From JAPUIN01 sp041580375 (GTDB lineage: Bacteria > Acidobacteriota > Polarisedimenticolia > Gp22-AA2): a DNA stretch of 23,968 bases. The stretch covers positions 1-23,968 of the forward strand of contig JBFGDZ010000032.1 in NCBI GenBank assembly GCA_041580375.1. The letters run 5' to 3'. Under the pieces are notes generated by a model, which was given only the letters and a program-made list of their open reading frames with translations, searched no databases and was not told the DNA's origin. Of this stretch, positions 8,035-15,900 are shown piece after piece (position 1 is the first letter of the stretch; every line of letters starts with the position of its first letter). The position numbers were made by a program, and so were the translations under genes.

Positions 8035-9390
8035 CTATCCGAGATCGGAGAAGGAAGCGTCGAGGATGTCCACCGCCTTGTCGACGTCCGATTCGGACGC
8101 CACGAGGGGCGGGGACAGGCGGATGGTGGACGCGCCGCAGGGCAGGGTAAGCAGTCCGCGCTCGAACGCCTTGTGGATGACGGCCGTGCGGTCATCTCCC
8201 GCCGGCTCGCGGTTCTCGCGGCTCCTGACCACTTCGATCCCGACCATCAGCCCGAGACCGCGGACGTCGCCGATGCGGGGATGCTTCCTCTGCAGATCCC
8301 TCAGGCCGGTGAGCAGCCGGGTGCCGACGCGGCCCGCATTGTCGATGAGGCCGTTCTCGAGCAGGTGGATCGTGGCCAGAGCGGCGGCGCACGACACGGG
8401 ATTGCCGCCGAACGTCGAGCCGTGGCCCCCGTCGTTCCACTTCATCACGTCGTCGCGGGCGATCACGGCCGAGATCGGCATGCCGGATGCGATGCCCTTC
8501 GCGAGGATGATCATGTCCGGATCGATGCCGAAGTGCTCCAGCGCGAACATCCGGCCGGTCCGGCCCATGCCGCTCTGCACCTCGTCGGCGATGAGCAGGA
8601 TGCCGTGCTCCCTGCAGATCGCCTGCAACTTTCGAAGAAAATCCCGGTGCGGCGGCACGAATCCGCCCTCGCCCAGCACCGGCTCGACGATGACCGCCGC
8701 GACCTCCCGGGGATCGACGATGTGGTGGAAGTACGACTCGGTGAGCAGCTCCAGGCACTCCACCGAGCAGGAATCCGGCCGCCGGTTCACCGGGCACCGG
8801 TAGCAGTAGGCGTAGTGGGTGTGGAGGATGTCGGGAACGAACGGGCCGTACGACAGCCGCTGGACCGGCTTGCTGGCCGTCAGGGACATCGCGCCGTACG
8901 TGCGGCCGTGAAATGCGCCGAAGAATCCGACGATCTTCTGGCGGCCCGTGCGCACGCGGGCGAGCTTGATCGCGGTCTCGACCGCCTCCGCCCCCGAGTT
9001 GGTGAGGAACACCCTCACGTCGCCCGAGATCGGGGCCACGCGCGCGAGCGTCTCGCACAGTTCGATGTAGATCGGATAGAAGAAATCGGTGTAGCAGATG
9101 TGAAGGAGCGAGCCCGCCTGCTCGCGGATCGCCCTGACCACCTCGGGATGACAGTGCCCCGTCGAGACGGTGGAGATCCCCGCCGCGAAGTCGAGGAAGC
9201 GGTTTCCGTCGACGTCCTCGACGACCATCCCCTGCGCGCGCGCGACGACGAGGGGCACGTCCTTCGTCAGGTTCTGTGACACGGCGCGCGCGTCCCTCTC
9301 GATGAGGGCGCGCGCCCGGGGACCGGGCGGCGCGACCCGGATCTTCGGGTAATCGGTCATCTCGTCGACGGCGGCCGGCCGGGTGCCCAT
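8035..9390 (-). CDS. Class III PLP-dependent aminotransferase with a four-cysteine insertion
   Basis: Fold-type I, class III aminotransferase of the 4-aminobutyrate/ornithine/acetylornithine group, cytoplasmic. It has 451 residues. PLP-site residues are D269 in ADEVQSG and K298 in AKGIASG, which forms the internal aldimine; NSGAEAVE near 130 is the phosphate-binding turn. The substrate is not determined by sequence: 4-aminobutyrate, ornithine or a racemase-type activity are all possible, since some archaeal relatives are amino acid racemases. Residues 196-212 carry an unusual cluster C196, C199, C208, C212 (CxxC-x8-CxxxC) that could bind a metal. The ATG at 9390 is supported by AAGGAGAG on the coding strand at 9400-9408 and by a consensus promoter at 9437-9465. 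A paralogue lies at 10973-12343 on the other strand. Confidence 0.93.
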   Translation of the reverse strand: MGTRPAAVDEMTDYPKIRVAPPGPRARALIERDARAVSQNLTKDVPLVVARAQGMVVEDVDGNRFLDFAAGISTVSTGHCHPEVVRAIREQAGSLLHICYTDFFYPIYIELCETLARVAPISGDVRVFLTNSGAEAVETAIKLARVRTGRQKIVGFFGAFHGRTYGAMSLTASKPVQRLSYGPFVPDILHTHYAYCYRCPVNRRPDSCSVECLELLTESYFHHIVDPREVAAVIVEPVLGEGGFVPPHRDFLRKLQAICREHGILLIADEVQSGMGRTGRMFALEHFGIDPDMIILAKGIASGMPISAVIARDDVMKWNDGGHGSTFGGNPVSCAAALATIHLLENGLIDNAGRVGTRLLTGLRDLQRKHPRIGDVRGLGLMVGIEVVRSRENREPAGDDRTAVIHKAFERGLLTLPCGASTIRLSPPLVASESDVDKAVDILDASFSDLG

Positions 9391-9436
9391 GGTCGTGTCT
9401 CTCCTTCTGAAACGCAGTGCCTATGGATGAATCCGC

Positions 9437-9465
9437 ATTCTCCGGAATGACGCGCCCGGTGTCAA
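9437..9465 (-). promoter_or_regulatory. Minus-strand sigma-70-type promoter for the aminotransferase
   Basis: Read on the minus strand: TTGACA (9465-9460), a 17-base spacer, then GAGAAT (9442-9437). It would give a leader of about 40 bases that contains the ribosome binding site before ATG 9390. It is arranged back to back with the plus-strand promoter at 9535-9563. Confidence 0.72.
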
Positions 9466-9534
9466 GAATCGCCGGCGGAGACGCGCCCCGCACGGTGAGC
9501 GGTGACGGACGGGAATCCCCGCCCGGCGCGAGGT

Positions 9535-9563
9535 TTGACGCCCCGGGGGGGCGGTGCTACGAT
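9535..9563 (+). promoter_or_regulatory. Plus-strand promoter for the lipoprotein hydrolase
   Basis: TTGACG (9535-9540), a 17-base spacer, then TACGAT (9558-9563). It lies inside the longest open frame of the downstream gene, which argues that translation begins after it, at or near TTG 9573. Transcription would begin near 9570, leaving almost no leader. Confidence 0.55.
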
Positions 9564-9572
9564 GCGCGCGCT

Positions 9573-10955
9573 TTGCTCGCAAGAACCGTCCGGAGCTGTC
9601 TTCTCGTCGCCCTCGCCGTCGCGCTTTCCGGCTGCGGCGCCGGACGACGCCCGAACATCCTGCTCGTCGTGCTGGATACGGCGCGGGGGGACCGTTTCAC
9701 CTTCAACGGCTATGCGCGTCCGACCTCCCCCGCGCTCGAGACGCTGGGCGACGGGGGCGCGATCTACACGCGGGCCTACTCGCCGGCCCCCTGGACGGTG
9801 CCGGCGCACGCCAGCCTGTTCACGGGCCAGTACCCCTCGCTTCACGGCACCGATTGCGGGGCGATCAGGATGAAGGACGAGGCGGTGACCCTGGCCGAGA
9901 TCCTGAACGACGCCGGCTACCGGACGGTGGGATACACGGCGAATCCCTGGATCGGCGTGTCGTACAATTTTCAGCAGGGGTTCGAGAGCTACACGGAGGT
10001 TTGGCGCGAGGTGCAGCCGGGAGACGAGGACACCGGAGCGTCGCGGACCAACCCGCGCGTGCTCCGGTTCCTCCGTTTCTGGGCCGAAAACCCCGACGCC
10101 CGCAGCCGTCCGTTCTTCCTCTTCATCAATTATTTCGAGCCGCACCTGGGCTATCACCCGCCCGAGCCCGAGCGCTCCCGGTTCCTGCGGCCCGGACCCG
10201 ATCCGCAGCGGATCGAATGGCTGAGCCGGCTCGGACATCCCGAGGAGATGCGCTACATTCTGGGCCGCTCCGACATCGACGCGGCCGATCTGGCCGTCCT
10301 GAGCGATCTCTATGACGGCGAGATCGCCTACGTCGATCGCCGGCTGAGGGAGGTCCTCGACCTGATGCGCGAGCTCGACCTGCTCGACGGGACCATCATC
10401 GCGGTCGTGGGGGATCACGGGGAGAACATCGGCGAGCACGGCCTGATGGACCACAAGATGAGCGTGCACGACACCCTGCTGCACGTTCCCCTGGTGCTGC
10501 GTTTCCCGGAACGGATCCGGCCGGGGCAGAGGATCGATCGGGTCGTCCAGATGCACGACCTGTTCCCGACGCTGCTCGGGCTGGCGGGTGTGCCGCATCC
10601 TCCGGGCGTGACGATCGAGGCCGTGCCGCTTCCCGGTACCTCGGTCGACGGCCCGGCGCGGCCGCCGGACGACCCGATCGTCGGGGAGTTCGTCGGGCCG
10701 CCGGTCGAGTTCCTGAACGTCATGGAGGAGCTCTTTCCGGGGGCCGACCTGAGCCGCTTCAACCGCACCCTGATCGGTCTTCGCGCCGGCGATCTCAAGA
10801 TCCACTGGGGCTCGGACGGCCGTCACGCGCTCTACGACGTGGCGCGCGATCCGGGCGAGACGCGCGACATCGCCGCTGAGGAACCGGACCGCCTCGCGGA
10901 GATGGAGCGGCGCGTCGAGGTCTGGCTGGATCGCTCCGCTCGCCGCGCGAGGTAG
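9573..10955 (+). CDS. Sulfatase-like hydrolase (alkaline phosphatase superfamily), predicted lipoprotein
   Basis: Metal-dependent hydrolase of the sulfatase/phosphatase superfamily, predicted to be lipid-anchored and to cleave a sulfate, phosphate or phosphodiester; the substrate is unknown. From TTG 9573 it has 460 residues. The N-terminus is an ideal lipoprotein signal: basic start, hydrophobic LLVALAVALSG, then C21 in LSGC. Metal-site residues are visible: D35 in VVLDTARGD, and D281 and H282 in VVGDHGENIGEHG, followed by MDHKMSVHD. The nucleophile motif reads APWTVPAHASLFTG, with Thr at residue 75 where true sulfatases have the Cys or Ser that becomes formylglycine, so it is probably not a classical sulfatase. 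The frame stays open back to GTG 9417, but that start overlaps the opposite promoter and buries the signal peptide. The stop is just before the second aminotransferase, suggesting co-transcription. Confidence 0.86.
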   Translation: MLARTVRSCLLVALAVALSGCGAGRRPNILLVVLDTARGDRFTFNGYARPTSPALETLGDGGAIYTRAYSPAPWTVPAHASLFTGQYPSLHGTDCGAIRMKDEAVTLAEILNDAGYRTVGYTANPWIGVSYNFQQGFESYTEVWREVQPGDEDTGASRTNPRVLRFLRFWAENPDARSRPFFLFINYFEPHLGYHPPEPERSRFLRPGPDPQRIEWLSRLGHPEEMRYILGRSDIDAADLAVLSDLYDGEIAYVDRRLREVLDLMRELDLLDGTIIAVVGDHGENIGEHGLMDHKMSVHDTLLHVPLVLRFPERIRPGQRIDRVVQMHDLFPTLLGLAGVPHPPGVTIEAVPLPGTSVDGPARPPDDPIVGEFVGPPVEFLNVMEELFPGADLSRFNRTLIGLRAGDLKIHWGSDGRHALYDVARDPGETRDIAAEEPDRLAEMERRVEVWLDRSARRAR

Positions 10956-10972
10956 TGTGTTATCCTCGCAGC

Positions 10973-12343
10973 ATGTCAACAAAAAATCGGATTTCACTGA
11001 TCAAAACACCGCCCCCCGGGCCGGAGACACGGCGCCTGATGAAGCGGGAGGCCGAGCTGCTGGCGCACGGCGTCTACGGCTCCGAGGCCGACCGGTTCTT
11101 CCTCGCGCGGCGGGCGCAGGGGTCCCTCATCGAGGACGTGGACGGGAACCGGTTCATCGATTTCGGCTCGGGCTGGGCCACCAACAACGTGGGGAACTGC
11201 AACCCCGAGGTGGTCGAGGCGGTCAACTCGATGATGAAGGAGTGCGGCGTCGTCTGCTGGACGAGCAACGCCAACAGCGTGCAGCGCCTGCACCTCGCCG
11301 AGAAGCTCCTCGAGGTCTGCCCGGCGCGCACCGACCGGGCGCTGTTCCTCACGACCGGCACGGAGGCCGTCGAGGCCGCGCTCCGCATCATGCGGCGCGC
11401 CTCGGGCCGCCCGTTCATCCTCTCGTTCTTCGGCCAGTATCACGGACTGTCGTACGGCGCGATGGCCGTCGGTCCGCTCGAGTCGACCACCAGGGAGGAC
11501 GTCGCGCCGCTCGTCAATGGCACGATTTTCGTGCCCTACCCGTACACCTACCGGTCGCTCCTGAAGTCGCCCGGCGGCGGAGGGCAGGGGCGTGCGACGC
11601 TCGATTACATCGAGGAGTACATCCTGAGGTACGAGGCTCCGGCGTCGAAGATCGCCGGGGTCCTGGTCGAGCCGGTCGTGGGGGAGGCCGGGGTCTGGAT
11701 CCCGCCGGACGATTTCCTGCCCGGCCTGCGCGCCCTGTGCGACAAGCACGGTTGGTATCTGTGCATCGACGAGGTGCAGAGCGGTTTCGGCCGCTGCGGA
11801 AAGATGTGGGCCTTCGAGCACTGGAAGGTCGAGCCGGATCTGTTGGTCATCGGTAAGGGTCTATCGGGAGGCTCGATGCCGATCGCCGCGGTGACCGCCC
11901 GGGCCGACATTCTGGACCGGGCGGAGGCTTTTGTCGCCGGGACCTACGCCGGTCACCCCGCGGCGTGCGCGGCGGGGATGAAGACGATCGAGATCCTCTA
12001 CCGCGAGGGGCTCTTCGAGCGGGCGTCCGAGCTGGGGGGGCATGCCCTGAAACGGCTGCGCTCGATGCAGGAGCAGTATCCGATCATCGGCGAGGTGCGC
12101 GGCCGGGGTCTCTGGATCGCCGTCGAGTTCGTCAAGGATCGCCAGGGCCGTGCCCGGAACTTCGAGGCCGCCGATGCCGTCAACCGGTATTGTCTGAAAA
12201 ACGGCCTGTACTACATTCACGACAGCATCTCCTGGTTCTCGCGCTTCCAGCCCCCGCTCAACATCGATCGGGACCTGTTCGATCAGGGTCTCGATATCTT
12301 CGAGTCGGCCGTGCGCGATGTCTCCGGCCGAGGGCCCTCCTGA
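10973..12343 (+). CDS. Class III PLP-dependent aminotransferase, paralogue without the cysteine insertion
   Basis: Class III aminotransferase, 456 residues from ATG 10973. The PLP site is intact: D266 in CIDEVQSGFGR and K295 in VIGKGLSGG, with TTGTEAVEAALR as the phosphate-binding turn. It is clearly related to the gene at 8035-9390; both share the segment EDVDGNRF(I/L)DF near the N-terminus. At the matching place after FVPYPYTYRS it has a Gly-rich turn in place of the four-cysteine cluster. GTG 10955 is an in-frame alternative start that would overlap the stop of the hydrolase by one base; no clear ribosome binding site is seen for either. It probably belongs to a transcript with the hydrolase. 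Substrate specificity cannot be read from sequence; amino acid or omega-amine transamination is expected. Confidence 0.92.
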   Translation: MSTKNRISLIKTPPPGPETRRLMKREAELLAHGVYGSEADRFFLARRAQGSLIEDVDGNRFIDFGSGWATNNVGNCNPEVVEAVNSMMKECGVVCWTSNANSVQRLHLAEKLLEVCPARTDRALFLTTGTEAVEAALRIMRRASGRPFILSFFGQYHGLSYGAMAVGPLESTTREDVAPLVNGTIFVPYPYTYRSLLKSPGGGGQGRATLDYIEEYILRYEAPASKIAGVLVEPVVGEAGVWIPPDDFLPGLRALCDKHGWYLCIDEVQSGFGRCGKMWAFEHWKVEPDLLVIGKGLSGGSMPIAAVTARADILDRAEAFVAGTYAGHPAACAAGMKTIEILYREGLFERASELGGHALKRLRSMQEQYPIIGEVRGRGLWIAVEFVKDRQGRARNFEAADAVNRYCLKNGLYYIHDSISWFSRFQPPLNIDRDLFDQGLDIFESAVRDVSGRGPS

Positions 12344-12480
12344 AGCCTTCGGCGTGCATCAGGCTCCGGTCGGTCGGCCCGTGATCCCGCCATCCCCGGG
12401 CAACGGACTCCTCCGTTTCGGCCTTTGTTTCATATCGTGGGCGAATGGGAAGGTGCCGGCGGCGGCGGTTTGACGGAAGC

Positions 12481-12506
12481 TGACCGACCGACCCCCCGGT
12501 AGGTCA
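12481..12506. repeat. Inverted repeat / hairpin in the intergenic region
   Basis: TGACC (12481-12485) pairs with GGTCA (12502-12506), and ACCG (12487-12490) with CGGT (12497-12500). A single G/A mismatch separates the two helices and the loop is ACCCCC. There is no T run after it, so it is not an obvious terminator. It could be a protein-binding operator or part of an RNA structure. Confidence 0.55.
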
Positions 12507-12608
12507 CGATCCGGACGGCCTTTTCGATGCCGCCGCGGCCATCGTGGAGCGCCCATGCGATCCGGCGGTGAGCATCTTTTTCTCACGCTCCGATCGTCCG
12601 GCTCTCGC

Positions 12609-12640
12609 GTCGTGCGCCTTCGGTCGAACCGACGCGCGAC
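12609..12640. repeat. Long bulged hairpin in the intergenic region
   Basis: GTCGTGCG (12609-12616) pairs with CGCGCGAC (12633-12640), with one T-G pair. TCGGT (12620-12624) pairs with ACCGA (12628-12632) around a CGA loop. Only a three-base bulge CCT interrupts 13 pairs. There is no T run. It is a candidate structured RNA element. Confidence 0.6.
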
Positions 12641-12847
12641 TCGTAAGCGGCATACCTGCTGCCATTTAGAGTGCCGCCCCCATCGTCCTGCAGGGATCAG
12701 GGAAACGATCGGACAGCACCGCGCGTCATTCTACCGTCAGTCCAACTGGTTTCCGGGATCCCGCGCCGTCGCGATACTCGTTATTGGTTGACACTGGCGG
12801 ACTTTCACCGTAAATGGCGTCTATCGAAGCGGCGCGACCCGAATGGC

Positions 12848-12865
12848 GGCCCGCCCCGGCGGGCC
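12848..12865. repeat. GC-rich perfect hairpin in the protease leader
   Basis: GGCCCGCC (12848-12855) is the exact reverse complement of GGCGGGCC (12858-12865). It lies 131 bases before the protease start and downstream of the possible promoter at 12788-12816. With no T run it may affect mRNA stability or translation, but GC-rich genomes form such hairpins by chance fairly often. Confidence 0.5.
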
Positions 12866-12996
12866 TGATGTCCCGAGAGGTTCGCCCCGCATGGACGTTT
12901 GATATCAGTGGAACAAGACGATTAAATCGGCACGCTTGATTGGCACCCTGGCCATCATGACATCTGTTCGGGATCGTCATCCTGAGGGGGGTATCC

Positions 12997-15900
12997 ATGC
13001 GCTTTAGTCTCATGCGTCGATCCTTGGCGAGCATTCTGTGCGCGGTGTTCGTCGTCGGGGGCGCGCTCGTTGTCTTCAGCTACGGGCTGTGGGCGCAGCG
13101 CGACCGGCGGCAGCGGATGAGCGAGGACGAGTTCCTCGCGCGCATCGAGGCCGAATTCCAGAAGCACCGGCAGACGCCGATCGGTTTCGTCTCCTCCCCC
13201 GAGAGGAACCCGTTCGGCAACTTCAGGCCGCTCCTGGACACCGACGTCGAGCCGAGCGAGCTCGGGCGCTACTTCGAGACGCCCGCCGGCCTGCTGACGC
13301 CGGCCCGGGCCGCCGAGATGCGCGGCCAGATGCCCGAGTTCGCCACGGGCAGGCAACCGCGATCCCTCGGAGCGCGGGGCGAGATCGATGCGGGCTTCAC
13401 GGCCGTTCGCCTGAGTGGGCCGGTGGTCTCCGGCCGCGGGATCGAGGCGATCGAGCGGGAGCTCAAGGCGATGGGCGTGACCATCCATGAGCGGATGCCG
13501 GCCCATGCGCTCCTGATCGAGGTGCCGGAGCGGGCGGTCCGGGCGCTGTCCGAGGCCGATTTCATCGACGAGGCGATCGTCTGGGACGCGCCGCTGAAGC
13601 TGCGGCACACGATCGGTCGCGGCGTCTACGCCGAGAAGGCCCGCGCCAGCCGGCCGGACTACAGCGTCATCGTGCATTTCTTCGCGGGCACCGACGCGCA
13701 GAAGGCGCGGCAGGATCTCGAGCGGATCCTCGGCGCGGAGAAGGTCGCCCCCTGGTCGACGGTCTCGGGGCTCTCCTTCGAGACGAACGGGGTCAGCAGG
13801 GGCCAGCTCGCGCGGATCGCGCGCCTCGATCGGGTGCACGCCATCGAGCCCAGGCCTGAGTACGTCCTGATGGGATCGGAGATTCCGACCGTCGCGCAGG
13901 TCGGCAACATGAAGGACAATCTGCCGTTCCAGAAGCCGTACCACGACGTCGGCGTCGACGGCGGCGGAATCGATACAAGCGGCGACGGCAACCGGTACAA
14001 CGACGGCAGCGACGCCGTCCCCCCGCAGATCGTGGCCGTGACGGACAACGGCATCTCGGTCGACTCGGTCCAGTTCTCCCATACCCGGACCCAGTCGATC
14101 ATCCCGATCCTCAACCCGGTCGGCCCGCGCCACCGCAAGGTGCACTCGATTCAGAACGTGCCGGGCGCCGACTTCGGGGCTGGCTGCGACGCCACCCTGG
14201 ATGGGGGCGGGACGCACGGGAACGTCGTCGCCGGAGTGATCGCCGGGGATGCCACCTCGCTGGGAGTGAGGGGCAAGCATCACATCTACAACATCCGGCC
14301 GCCCTACGAGAACCTCGAGGTGAGCGGCGTGGCGCGCGGCGGGCGCATCCTGCTCCAGGACGCCGCCAACAACTCGGCCTGCCGGACCAACGCCATCCTC
14401 GAGACGGGCGGCAACGTCAGTCCGGGATCGCTCCTCGACCGTCTGACGCTGGCGATCTGCCCGCGCAGCGGCGGCACCGGCGCGTGCGCGGGCCTCGTGG
14501 GAGGCGGCGCCGATCTGCACCTGCACGTGCTCCCGTTCGCGGTCCCGAACTTCGGATCACTGCTCGACAACCCGGAAGCCGGAAACTACTCAACGGCATC
14601 GCGGAACGTCGACCTCTTCCTGGTGAACAACCGCAGCTCCATGGTCTTCGCCCCGGTCGGCAACACGGGGACGCTTCCGGCGCAGGATTTCGTGTCGTTC
14701 CAGGGCGAGAACAAGAGCCGCTACCCCTTCCTGTTCGACGGGACGGCGCTGGACGACAACCCCAACAATCCCGGCCGGGCCCTTCAGATCGCGCCCCCGG
14801 CGACGGCGAAGAACCTCGTCACCGTCGGCAGCCACTTCCAGGACACGCAGACCACGACGAGCATCAATCTCGAGGAGAACCCCACCAACTTCTCCAGCAA
14901 GGGTCCGGCGTCCACCTCGCTCCGTACGGCACCGATCATCATGGGCGTCGGGCAGGACGTGACGGGGTTCTGGTTCGGCCCGAACATGGCCTCCGCGGCG
15001 GTGTGGAAGAGCCGCGACAACGACAACAGTGATCCGGTCGACGCTCTGATCGATCAGCCGAACTTCGGGACGTCTTTCGCCACGGCCGAGATCGCCGGCG
15101 TGGCGGCCCTCATGCGCGACTATTTCGCGCAGGGGTTCTACCCGACGGGAACGCGCGTCACCGCCGACAGGATCCCGAACGTCTCCGGTCCGCTCGTCAA
15201 GGCGGCGATCGCGGCCAGCGCGAACTTCCTGGAGCAGCAGGGCACCGATTATCCGACGCCCACCGACCGGGTCGTCGCGTTCAGCCGATCTGTCAACCTG
15301 CCGATCGTGGCGGGGGCTCAGGTCGGCGTGCTCGGCAACAGCGAGCAGGGATACGGCCGCGTCGTCCTGTCGTCGGTGCTTCCGCTGGCCAACTGGCCGG
15401 CGGGCAAGGGGATCGGCGCCCCGGACACGATCGAGTATCCGGCCGCCGGTCTGATCATCTACGACGAGATCGCGACCGGGGAGCCGGCCATCAACAACAC
15501 GACCCGCACCTCGATCGAGCACACCTTCCTGGTCCAGTCGGACAGCACGCGGCTCGTGGGCGCCGCCCGCGTCGTCGATCGCGGGCAGCTGCGCGTCGCC
15601 ATGGCCTGGAGCGACCCGCCGTCCGCCGCGCCCTCCGCGGGCACGCTCGTCAACGACCTCGACTTGCTGCTGGAGTCGCCCGGACCGGACAACGATCTGA
15701 ACACGACCGCCGACAACGTCCTCTACGACGGCAACGTCTACATCACCGGCCAGGGGATCAAGCTGGGCCAGTGGAACCAGGGCCGCGGGACCGCGGACGC
15801 GGGCGTCAACGACCGGCGCAACCCGATCGAGGCGATCCACCTGTCGGCCGATCCCAATGGTGACGGCGATCCGTCCGACTCGCAGATCTACACCGGCACG

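Larger units (their letters stand above)
12344..12996. other. Gene-free region with structured inverted repeats, leader of the giant protease
   Basis: A 653-base stretch without a convincing gene and with locally lower GC than its surroundings. It holds a weak six-pair hairpin at 12402-12417 (AACGGA/TCCGTT) followed by T-rich sequence, which may end the aminotransferase transcript. Stronger inverted repeats lie at 12481-12506, 12609-12640 and 12848-12865 and are listed separately. A possible promoter is TTGACA at 12788-12793 with 17 bases to TAAATG at 12811-12816; the -10 is poor (3 of 6). If real, the protease mRNA would have a leader of about 175 bases containing the last hairpin. I recognise no known riboswitch or small RNA family in it. 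Confidence 0.55.

Noticed and set aside
9417..9572. Upstream extension of the hydrolase to GTG 9417
   Set aside because: The extension runs across the divergent promoter for the opposite gene and the hydrolase's own promoter, has no domain, and would put about 52 residues before the signal peptide.
12402..12417. AACGGA/TCCGTT hairpin after the second aminotransferase as a firm terminator
   Set aside because: The stem is short and the T tract is broken by TCGGCC; it is mentioned only as a weak possibility.
12555..12791. A possible 78-residue gene in the intergenic region
   Set aside because: It has no ribosome binding site, composition unlike the neighbouring proteins, no domain, and it overlaps the 12609-12640 hairpin.
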